Shown here piece after piece: positions 24,201-36,200 of a stretch of 64,000 bases of DNA. Position 1 is the first letter of the stretch; every line of letters begins with the position of its first letter. Source of the DNA: Ovis canadensis (Eukaryota; Chordata; Mammalia; Artiodactyla; Bovidae). A program made the position numbers and the translations under genes. The stretch covers positions 112,993,001-113,057,000 of the forward strand of contig NC_091246.1 of assembly GCF_042477335.2 (NCBI RefSeq). The letters run 5' to 3'. The notes beneath the pieces are model-generated. The model worked only from the letters and a program-made list of their open reading frames with translations, did not search any database and was not told the origin of the DNA.

Positions 24201-27200
24201 AAACATTGACATAGGACTTTCTCCTTAGGTTTTCAGTTACATGATTTTGCAGGAGGCATGGACTGACATACGCAACACTTAAAAAGACATTAGTTGAAAT
24301 TCATATTTTATATAAGGCCTGTGATGACCTACTGGTCTTCCCTGGTGGTTTAGCGGTAAAGAAACCACGTGCCAAGTAAGAGACACTGGTTTGATCCCTG
24401 GGTTGGGAGGATCCCTTGGAGAAGGAAATAGCAGCCCATTACAGTATTCTTGCCTGGGAAATCACATGGACAGAGGAGCCTGGAGTGCTACAGTCCATGG
24501 GGTCACAAAGAACCAGACCTGAGTTAGCGACTGAAACAAACAACAGTGCTGGTTTGTGCATACGATAGCCATGACCCAGGTCCCCTGATTTCTCCCTTTC
24601 CCTTTTCGTGTTGTCCCCAGATGGGGGAAATCAGGTCATTGGCAGGCATCCCCCTGGAGTGATTGCACCCTCTCTACAGGTGTCTCATTCAGCATTTGGA
24701 AAGATCTGGAAAGATGTGAAAAGTCGTCTGTTCCCCTTCCATAGCCAACAAACCTCTGACAAATCTGTAGTCAGTTTCTTTCATGACCGGCCTGTAAGAA
24801 AGAATTGTTCTGATCCTTTAGAAGCAAGATTTTGCTACATTTGAGCAGTAGTTTTGGTAAAGGACTGATTTAGGGTCACAAAAATATAGATGTCCTCTAT
24901 GTTTTTTCTCTGCTTCAGCATTACTGACTCATTACTTTATGAGCCCAATTTATACAATAGTTTAAAGAGATTCACAAGAATGCTAGCATTTCCATGTAAC
25001 ATAGGAAGACAAACCAGCTGATGCTGCTGTTTAGTCACTAAATTGTGTCCTACTTTTTGTGACCCCATGGACTGTAGCCTGCCAGGCTCCTCTGCCCATG
25101 GGATTCTCCAGGCAAGAATACTGGAGTGGATTGCCATGCCCTCCTCAAGTTCTTCCTGATCCAGAAATCGAACATGTGCCTGCTTCATTGGCAGGTGAAT
25201 TCTTTACCACTGAGCCATCAGGGAAGCTGAAAGCCATACTCGGGAAGAGAAAAATGCAGACAGCCCCCAAAGAACCTCATTTCCTCATTCCTCTTGGCAG
25301 CTCTGCACAGGGCCGGGTCATGGGTCTGAGTTTGTTCAAAAGAAGAGTCAAGTGATCCTGCTGCTGGGCTATGGAGGCCTCCTCCTTTCATGACGACCCC
25401 ATCTCCCCAGGCGTTTCTCTTGTGTCTTCCTTGCTGACCTGCCTCCTCCCCTCCTTGACCACACGTGGCAGTATCACAGGGTGGCCCGCTCTACCTTCAT
25501 GGCATGCCACAGCTCGTGGGCATCATACGAGGGTGGGGGGTACATGAGGCTGACCATGACGTCCTTGAAGTGATTGGAAAGCTTCTCCTTCAAGTCCCCG
25601 ACCAGGTCCTGTGCAGGGAAAGCAAATACTTGGATTACACCACTTCCCAAGTTTGTGGGGAAAACGGGATAATTGCAGAACGTCTTCTAGCAGGATTCCC
25701 TTCTCCTTGCCCCTTCCCATAACAGCTAGTTTGGTTTGGGTTCACATGTGTGTAGGTAGGTTACACGAGATGATGGGCTTGAGGGTTTCAAAATGAGTGA
25801 TGTCACCGAGGAAACCAGAATCGAAAGAGACACGTGTACCCCAATGTTCATTGCAGCACTGTTTATAACATCCAGGACATGGAAACAACCTAGATGTCCA
25901 TCAGCAGATGAATGGATAAGAAAGCTGTGGTACATATACACAATGGAGTATTATTCAGCCATTAAAAAGAATACATTTGAATCAGTTCTAATGAGATGGA
26001 TGAAACTGGAGTCTATTATACAGAGTGAAGTAAGCCAGAAAGAAAAACACCAATACAGTATACTAACACATATATATGGAATTTAGAAAGATGGCAATGA
26101 TGACCCTGTATGCGAGACAGCAAAAGAGACACAGATGTATAGAACAGTCTTTTGGACTCTGTGGGAGAGGGAGAGGGTGGGATGATTTGGGAGAATGGCA
26201 TTGAAACGTGTATAATATCATATATGAAATAAATCACCAGTCCAGGTTCGATGCACGATACAGGATGCTTGGGGCTGGTGCACTGGGATGACCCAGAAGG
26301 ATGGTACAGGGAGGGAGGTGGGAGGGGGGTACAGGATGGGGAACACGTGTATACTCGTGGTGGATTCATGTTGATGTATGGCAAAACAAATACAATATTG
26401 TAAAGTAATTAGCCTCCAATTAAAATAAATAAATTTATATTTTAAAAAAAGAAAAAAACGAAAATGAGTGTGTGGTCATATCTTCATACCAGACATCATC
26501 TGTATGGATATTCTAGTTACACAAACACAGAACCATGATACTTCTTTAATCCCAACACAAGCCCTCTTCTGAGCTCATAAATAAAAGTTAAAATCTGAAA
26601 AGTTTAAAATAAATAAAAGTTGAAACTGAAAGCATTTCAGTAGGGAGTGTAATAGTTTTGTGTGGAATTAATGAAATATTAGTCCTTAAAGAAAATATGC
26701 GTTTTGTTTTATCATTGTAGCAGTGTCTTTCAGTAAAGAGTTTCTGGTTATACTGTTGCCAAAAAGCTTGTGTAAATGAGTTAAGTAAGCAGTCTGGGAA
26801 CTTTCTTCAAATAGTCACCTGAAAAAGAAAAACAAGCATGCTAGGTTTTTGTCCTTGAAATACAGCTCTAAAGGCATGAAACTGATGGTTTTAATTTAGT
26901 TTTCATTTTACTCATCTAGAGTAGATGTTTAAAAATATAAAATATGTGCAATTTATGTTTTCTAGGGTTATAAAGATATCTGAAAGGTTCGTTAAATGTA
27001 CCATTTCTTGTTAAAACGTACAGTATATATTCAGTTTTATGTTAAAATATGCAACAGTTTAGTTATGAGATGAATTGTAAGATAATTATAAGATAATTCA
27101 ATAAGGCACAATAAACTTTGTTACAGTAAAAAACAAAAGTGTCATAATTTTCATTTTATTTGGTACAATCTGGCAGTATATTTCCTGTGTTTCTTTTTCA

Positions 27201-30200
27201 GCAAAGAAAAGCATCACCCACGAGGTGGTGACTGATGACACAGAGAATCTATTGAATTTTTGCTCAGGTCAAGGCAGTCTGTTGAATGTCTGGAGCTGTG
27301 GCTGGTCTTGGAGTATATATAAGACTTATAAGATCGCCAGCATTCCAGTCAATTCCTTGTCTTTTGGGGTCAACTGTTTCTAATTTCTGTAACAGTCCTG
27401 TGTGCTATCAGGACGCAGGCCAAAGCAATGATAAAGCCGTCGTGAGCACACGAGCTTGTGAAGACTTTGCTCTCCTGCCCACATGAGCTCAGCACATCGT
27501 TCTGAAGGAAAGGCAGCAGTGGACTCAGTGGGTTTTTATTTCTGCTTTTTCTCAGACAAGATGGTAGGAGCTGGAGAAAAACAACACACAGTCTCTGTTT
27601 TCAAGAGGATCCACATCCGCAAACATCCCAGACATAATGTAAGTGGAAATGTGAGCTGATGCTTTGGAAGGCTCTGATCGTCATTTTTCACATCGTAAGA
27701 TCCTAAACACTAGTTCAAGAGGGTTCTAAAAATTCAGATAAGAGGTCAGAATGGCCTTACAGGTTTAGGGACATGAGACAGACGAGAAGTTGCTTTGGGA
27801 TGGGCGTTCAGAAGTCGCTTCTGATAGTTAACTTTATTCACTTTTGCTGGGCCATTAACATTGTTCTAGATGTTTCTGTGAAGGTGTTTTTAGATGAGTA
27901 GCATTGAAATCAGTGGACTTCAAGTCAAGTGGATTGCCCTCCACTATGTGGGCGCGACTCCTTCAGTCTGCTGAAGACGTTCCCTCAAGAGTTCTGCCAG
28001 CAGCTGGTCCTTGACCTCAGGCTCCTACCCTCTCTGAGCCTCCAGTTGGCCCGGGTCTCGGCTGGCCTGCCCTGTGGATTTTGGCCTGTCTGCCTCCACA
28101 GTCATGTAGCTAATCTCTCACTTCTCCCTGCCTCTAGGTGCCTGTGGGCATCCTTCCAATAGCGAGGACCTTGCATCGTCAGAACAGCATGAGGGTGACA
28201 CGCTTTCTTCAGCATGGCTCACGACTTGTCTCTTGGTGAGTTTACTTTCCCCACTGCAGCAAAATCAACTGCGAACTAATAATAAAGATGTATCTGGAGA
28301 ATCCCAGATACTTTATTTAATGAACCTGAAAATGTAACCGGTCAAAATTTGTGACATGCAGCTGAGACAGTGATTGAACAGACATTTTAGCTTTAAATAT
28401 TTATATTTGAAAAGAAACAGGAAGTCAATGACCTAATCTTCCACCTCAAGAAAACTAGAAAGAAAAGAATACATTCAATTCAGTATAACAAGGCAGGAAA
28501 TGACAGGATGGAATGCAGACTGTGATGGATTAATGTAACTGTATTACACATGTATGAAATACATATTCATATATTTTAAATTTTAAAAAAGGGAGGAAAT
28601 GAGAATAAGATCATAATTCAATGAAACAGATAATTAATAAATGCTAAAACTGTCAATGAAATCAAAACCTAATTTTCTGAATGTTAATAAAATTCTAATT
28701 AGACTGACAAGAAAAAAGAAAATGCAAAAATATTGGCAATGTAAGAGTAACATACTCAAATACTACAGATATTAATGGGAAAAAGAGAATATTACGAACA
28801 CATTTATACCACTATATATATTTTTAGTTGAAATATAATTTATTTACAATGTTGTGTTAGTTTCAGGTGATTAAGCTATATGTTTATATATGTTTATATA
28901 TGTTTATATATGTTTATATGTTCTTCTTTCATAATCTTTTAGGTTATTACAAAATGTTGACTAAATTTCCCTCTGCTATACAGTAGGTCCTTGTTGTTTA
29001 TCTATTTTACATATAGTGATGTGTATGTGTTAATCCCATCCTGCTAATTTATCCCTCCCCCACATTTACTCTTGGCCGCCCCAAGCCTGTTCTCGGCGCG
29101 TGTGAGTCTGTTTCTGGTTTGTAGATAAGTTCATTTGTGTCCTCTTTCAGATTCTACACATAAGTGATGTCATACAGTGTCTGTCCTCTCTCTCGGACTT
29201 GTTTCACTAAGGATAATGCTCTCTGGGTCTCTGTGTTGCTGCCAGTGGCATGATTTCATTGTTGTTTATGGCTGAGCAATATTCCATATACATACCACAC
29301 ACACATTCCACATCGGCTTTACCCGTTCCTCCGTCCATGGGCATCTAGGGTGCTCCCATGTCCTGGCTATTGTGAACCGTGCTGCTGTGAACACTGGGGT
29401 GCATGTGTCTTTTTGCCGTCATCACAAAGCCTACAATAATACCTGCTGGAGAGGCTGCACTCAGCACCTGGAGGTCATTCCTGTCACCTGGCTGCTGCGT
29501 CCCTAGAGACCGCCTGTGGAGGTGTCACGACAGGCGAGCAGAGCCAGGCTCAGTTTGCTGGGGGAGGGTGGGCAAGATAGCCCTTCTGCACTCCTGCTGG
29601 GAATAGGAATTGGTGCAGCCTCTATGGAGAACAGCATGGAAGCTCCTCAGAAAACTAAACATACAACTACCATATGATCTTGAAAGCCAAGTCCTAGGCA
29701 TATATCTGGATAAAAACATAAAGATACACCACTATATTTTAAAATTTAGTTGAAAAGTATAAATTTGTTGACAGCCACAAATTACCAAAATAGTCAAGAA
29801 GAATTTCAAACTCAATCTAAATTTCCTTATATAAACAAAAACAAACAAACAACAACAACAACAACAAAAACCCCAAAACTGGATTCACAAGTAATCCACC
29901 CTCTTTAATCTCTAGACCCAAGTGGAGTCACTTCATAAAATCTATAACACATTTTAATGTAGAAGTAAAATCACTTCTACACAATATTTTGTAGAAAGCA
30001 GAGGGTGAAAGAAGACTTCTCAATTTATGCAACTAATATTGTCCTAATACCCCAGTTAAAAAAAAAAATTAAATTCAGTGCCGTGCCTCGAAGGTTCAAA
30101 GGGGGCCAGATGGAAACGGTAGAATCAGCAACTCTTTGCGAGCCTTCCTCTGGCCCTCAGGGAAGCTGATTGTTTCTCTGCCGGCAGCTCCACCCTTGAG

Positions 30201-33200
30201 TTTATTACACTAGATGAATGGCCATATTACATGAATTTATGGCCCCCCAAGTCTGTCTCAGGCTTCCCAGCTGGCTCAGCGGTACAGAATCTTTCTAGCA
30301 ATGCAGGAGAGGTGGGGTTGATCCCTGGGTCGAGAAAATGCCCCCGGAGAAGGAAAGACCCACTCCAGTCTTGCCTGGGAAAGCCCATGGACAGAGGCGC
30401 CTGGCGGGCTACAGTCCACGGGGTAAAAAGAATCGGAGACGACTGAGCGACTAAACAACAAGAAATGGCTTTATCACAAATGTCCCCAAATCTGGCCGAG
30501 TGCTGAGTGGTCAGATGTGCAGAGTTTATGGTGTACACCCTGTATAAACGAACCTGTAACAAGTTGGAGAATGAAGGAATGAACGTGGGAGGAGAAAGCC
30601 CTCAATTTACTGATTAAACGTAAAACATACAGGCAATGGCTTGGGCATGGAAAAATCTTTCATCTGATCTTCAGTCATTTCTGGGGCCCCTATTCCTTCC
30701 GAAAATTCGTAACAGCATCTTCCCCTTACTTTCCCTGTGATCGCAGTGGGCTCTAACCTGAACACCTGCGCGGGTTCCACAGCCCGGTGAGGCTCGGCGC
30801 GGCCGCTAGATGGCGCGGAGGAGCTGTGCGCCGGCGCGCGCGTGTACACATGTGCGTGTGTGCGCATGGCTGTAGCACACGGATTTGATCAGGGACCTCG
30901 AGGAAGCCAGAGCACTTCGGTGAAACAGGCTGCGGGTGGCGCCCGGGCGGGAGGTGGCCTAGGTTCAGTCACGGCGGAGCATCAGCTGCGCTGCGGGTGG
31001 CTCGCCTAGCTGCCCGGGCCGGTCTGCATAGCGAGGACAGCTCCCACCTCAGCGTGGACCTTACTAGACAGTGTTTGCTCAGGTGAAGTCCTTAGCATGT
31101 TTTCTGGCTGGTATGAGGCACTCAAAAGGTCTTTTTTCCCCAAAAAATATTAGGTAATTTGCTGTAGGTTTAAAATGGCGGGTACTAGCTGTGTTCTCTC
31201 TCCCCCCTTTTTTCTTTCTCTCCGCCCCGGAGAAGGCAATGGCACCCCACTCCAGCACTCTTGCCTGGAGAACCCCATGGACGCAGGAGCCTGGGAGGCT
31301 CCAGTCCGTGGGGTCGCTAAGAGTCGGACACGACTGAGCGACTTCACTTTCACTTTTCACTTTCATGCATAGGAGGAAATGGCAACCCACTCCAGTGTTC
31401 TTGCCTGGAGAATCCCAGGGACGGGGGAGCCTGGTGGGCTGCCGTCTGTGGGATCGCACAGTCGGACACGACTGAAGCGACTTAGCAGCAGCAGCAGCAG
31501 CCACCTCATTAGTTGTCTGTTCCCTTGTATTTCTCACAGCCTTTACAGTATCCAGTTGTCAGTGATGCCATGGCCTCTACCTTACGAATGCATCCCCAAA
31601 CTGACGATTTTATGCCCAGTGACCCCTGCAGCCTCGCCTCTCGTGGTCATCGCTCCTGCGGTCAGTGCCCAGGCCTCAGCAAGCGCCCCCTGGTGCCCTC
31701 CCGTTTGCCCTGCCAGCACACCTGACAGGTGACCCTGGAACGTGCACATCAGCTAGTCACTTCTCTGCAGAAAGGCCCTTACCCACGCCAAACTCCAGGA
31801 CGAATTACAACTCCTGTTGTGCGGCTTAGCTCAGAATATAGCAAACGTGCAGGTGTTTTATGTGACGGTCTCCAGGGCGCTCAATGGGCCTGTGGTGGTC
31901 ACATCCCTGCCCTCACCTCCTGCTGCTGCTGTCCCTGCTCCCCACCGGCTCCACCCAGCCGGCTTCCTGCAGCTCCTGGGTCTTCAGGCCCCCTCAGCGC
32001 CCGGCTTCCCAGTCCTGTCACCCGTGTGTGCCTTTGCTGTCTGTGCCGTCGGCCTCCTTCATAGAGCCTGCTGTCCCCGTTTACAATATGCCCTGTTTAT
32101 CGCCAGGCTTCATCTTTTCTCCAGGGCACTAGTTCATTCTAACATGGTATGCGTGCATCTGTGTGTTGCTTCAGTCGTGTCTGACTCTTTGCGACCTATG
32201 GACTGTAGCCCGCCAGGCTCCTCTGTCCTTGGAATTTCCCGAGCAAGAATTCTGGAGGGGGTTGCCCTTTCCTTCCCCAGGGGATCTTCCTGACCCAGGG
32301 ATCGAACCTGGATCTCTGAAGTCTCCTGCATTGGCACGTGTGTTCTTTGCCACTAGTACAACCTGGGAAGCTCGCTGTAGTGGTGGCTCGTTTTTCAGGA
32401 CATCAGAAGACAGTGCTTTCATTAGGGAAAATAGGTATCGAGTCACATGTTCAAGCAGCCAAACTTCTCAAGCTCAGAGCGGAGCCTTCAACTGTGTCAT
32501 CTAGTCAGCGTCTTAAATGCTCTCTGGAGGGGCAGACCCAGCTTTGCAGATGCAGTCTTCTCAGGGTGCCTCTCCCAGCCTGACTGCTGCTCTTTCCTGT
32601 TTGCCAAAGACTCGCCCCAAAGGGACTCCGTGGGCTTCACGGCCTGGGCCTAAACTAAGCCGGTGGGAGGGCGCTGTTCAGGCGGATCTGTTGGCTCTGC
32701 AGGTGGGCGGCGCCGCAGTGGCTCCGACAGCGCCACTTAAGCTAAAAGTGACGTGGCGGTTCCCTTTCTTTCTCCCTTTCTCCTTTACCTAAATGTGTGC
32801 ACTCAGGGCAAGAGAAAGGAGGATGGCCCGCACTCTGCTTGTTGGAATATGTTTTTAACTTCTATCGCTTTTCCTGCTGTTGTGAAAAGATACTTGCTAT
32901 TGAAGCCATGTTGTAGACCTGTATGAAGTGTGACTGAGAAGTTGTCTTCATTCTGCCGACCCCAGTAGTCATCCTGTAAACACTCGGGAAATTGTATATT
33001 ACATTATAAAAACGCTTGTGCAAGCTGCTTTGTCACTGTGCACTGGTAAGTAAATTTTTAAAAAACGTATTTACTTATATTGACATATAGTTGACTTACA
33101 ATGTTGTATTAGTTTCAAGTATACAGCAGAGTGATTCGTTATAGGTTGCTACAAGATATTAAGTAGAGTTCCCTGTGCTATACAGTAAACCGTTGTTGTT

Positions 33201-36200
33201 TATCTATTTTATTTACAGTGGTGTCTATCTGTTAATCCCCAACTCCTAATTTATCCCCCCCAACACCTTTCCCCTTTGATACCATATGTTTGTTTTCTAT
33301 GTCTGTGAGTCTGTTTCTGTATTCTATGGAGATTCATCTGTATTATTTTAAGGATTCTATGTTTAAGTTTATGTTTCAGTTATGTTAAGGATTCTATGTT
33401 TAAGTATATTCTATGTTTAAGATATTATACTGTATTTATCTTTCTCTGTTACTTCATTTGGTATGATAATATCTCTAAGTCCATCCATGTTGCTCCAAAT
33501 GGCATTATTCCATTTTTTATGGCTGAGCAATATTCCGTTGTACGAATATACATATCACATCTTCTTTATCCATCCTTCTGTCATTGGACATTTAGGTTGT
33601 CTTATATATAAAAGTCATGTCTTGGCTACTATATGCTGCTATGGACACTGGGATGCATGTATCTTTTGAAATTAGAATTTCTCCAGATATATGCCCAGGA
33701 GTGGGGTTATTGGATCACAGGCTAACTGTTTTTAAGGAATCTCCATACTGCTCTCCACAGTGGCTGCACCAGTTTGTATCCTGGAGTATCACTTCAGGTG
33801 ACCTTGCCCCCTCTAGGAACCACTGTCAGATTGCCCAGCCCTTCAGCTGGGGCAGTCCCTCCCAGCCCAGGGGCATGTTAGGTCCCAGCTTTCACTGCCC
33901 TGGGGAGAACTGCTTTGGGTAAGGGTCTGGAGTGCCGCGTTCCTCACACTGACCAGTGTGTCGGCGGTGTTCCAAGGCTTCTCTGTGTGTCTCGAGACTA
34001 GTATCAGCAGCTCGTCTCTAATGTAAAGTATCAAATAGTAAGAAGTATTTAGGGAATGTGCCCAGAACTGTACCTTATTCAGCAGCTAAGAGAGTAATTT
34101 CCTCTCATCTTTGTTATTCACGTTAATAAAAATCAATGGTTAACATACAGGAAATCTATCAGCTCCCCCACAGGAAGGGAAAACTAGCCTTGTCCAGGTG
34201 GAAGAAGTCATTCTGAACGTGAGCAGTGGGGGCGGTCAGGAAGCCATCCCCAAGGTCTGGCAGGGTGATTGGGGGGCAGCCAGAGGAAGAAATGAAGGAA
34301 AAGGGACATTGAGGCAGTTTGTCAGTGTTTTTTTTAACTGTTAAGTGTACCCTAATGTGATTTTTTTCCCCTCCTTTTTATTTACAGGCAGAGTGGACTT
34401 CAGTGAATGCAGTTCCTGTTCTATATCAGACCCTGGCTGGACCCGATCCCTGACTCCAGGAGGTGAGGGCTGAGGGGTGGGAGGGAAGGTCAGTCCGCAC
34501 ACCTGGCGAGGAGGGAGAGGTGGGGAGCCAGGCCTGTGCCCCGGCAGGAGAGGATGTGGTGTGGCAGTCTTGGAGGGGGGGGTTGTCTGGGGCTGCCTGA
34601 GTGTGCAGGTCCTGGGGGAGCGCACGGAGTCCTGGCCCGGCAGTTTGCAGACCTGCAGGGCCTCCTCTTGTTGCAGTGGGCAGAGCAAGAGGTGGCCAGC
34701 CCAGTGTGAGGGTCAGAGTGCAGATGCTGGGCACTTGGTGAGAGGGGTGGGAGGACGGGTTGAATTCGGTGCACAGATGGGTACTTTGCGGGGGAATCGA
34801 CAATAATGCTCCTGTATTAAAGCGAGACAGTGGAGTTTCAGGTTTGGACTCCTCCTGCCTTCAGTTTAGGGATACCCAGGGTAAGGTCTTGGGGCAGCAG
34901 CTTGAGGGGGGGACCATTTCCACATCCATTGGGTACCATGTGGGAATGCCCAAATCGGGACCATGTGAACCAGGGACCCACGGCAGTACAAGTGACTAGG
35001 TAACTGACCTGATGGGGTCTCTCTGAGCCAAGGGGCCCCAGCAGGCTCCTCTGAGGGTCCTCAAGTTCCCTGGAGGCCTGGGGCCCTAGCACAGGGCATC
35101 TGACCACTCTGAGACCTTGGGTGTGTGGTAAGGCCTCTTCCCTGGAGGATCCGGTGTCTGAGAAGGTGCAGATGCCTCGTTTCTTAGTTTTTTCTTGGTC
35201 TGTTTTAGGGCCATTTTGTAGAGAGTGATAAAGTATTGCTTTTACCTAAGTTAACCTTATCTATGAAAAGCACAGATGTATGTAAACTTTTGGGATAAGA
35301 AGTTACTGAAAATGACCTCTCTTACAGCAGTATGCATATTACAGCAATATTGGGTGACTGATGCTGCAACTTGTATAGCTTTTATATTTTCTTTCAAAGG
35401 AAAACTACTCCGGGTATCATAGGAACATAAGAAAAGGAATAGTTTTACCTAGAAAAAAAAAAAACCCAACTGATTTCCTACTATGGCTTAATTCAGCTAA
35501 TTTCATGAGCAGTGGTAGTTTTTAGATGTCATTCATTCTAAAGCAGAGAACACCTTTGTTTTGTGTACTGTCGTTGTTCAGAGCCTGAGGTTTGAAGATG
35601 GACTAATTCCTTAAGAACTAGTCTTACAGAGGAAGAGTTATGATGGTATTTCATCGATAATGGTCAGTTGACAAAAAGTAATTGCTATTCCAGGTCCTTT
35701 TGGACCGAAGAATTTTCATTTTTATTCTGTGGTTTAACTGCACAAAAAAAGGAGAGAAATCCTTAACGGCACCTGCATCGAAACCAGTGCATGATTATGT
35801 AAAGTATTCTGGATGGTTCTATTGCCTGAAACTATTTTTGAGCACCATTCTTTTCGAATGGTCTCTAACTGTAGATTTGGGAGGAAAAGCTAGTGGGGAA
35901 GCCACTTGGATAGAGATGCGGGTGAGGATCTTGGGAGAACTGGAGGGAAAGATCTTCTTTCTGGGCCTGGATCATTAGTCCCTGTGTGCCTTCCCTGGAG
36001 CTGAACACGGGGTGTTCCCAGGCAGTGCCTAATTGGACCAGCTGGTGGTGTTGGGCTGTGAGAGGTTCTACGCTACAAAGTGAATGATTTCTCAGAAAGG
36101 GCTGGTGGGGTCACACATCACGCACAGGCACTTCTGTTGTGTCTCTTTCCCACATTCTGTGCCACGTGTTTGAGGCAGAGGAACTGTCTCTAGTGTTCAA

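Noticed and set aside
34341..34806. Several overlapping open frames of 94-125 codons
   Set aside because: Low-complexity Pro/Ser/Gly-rich translations on both strands; compositional.
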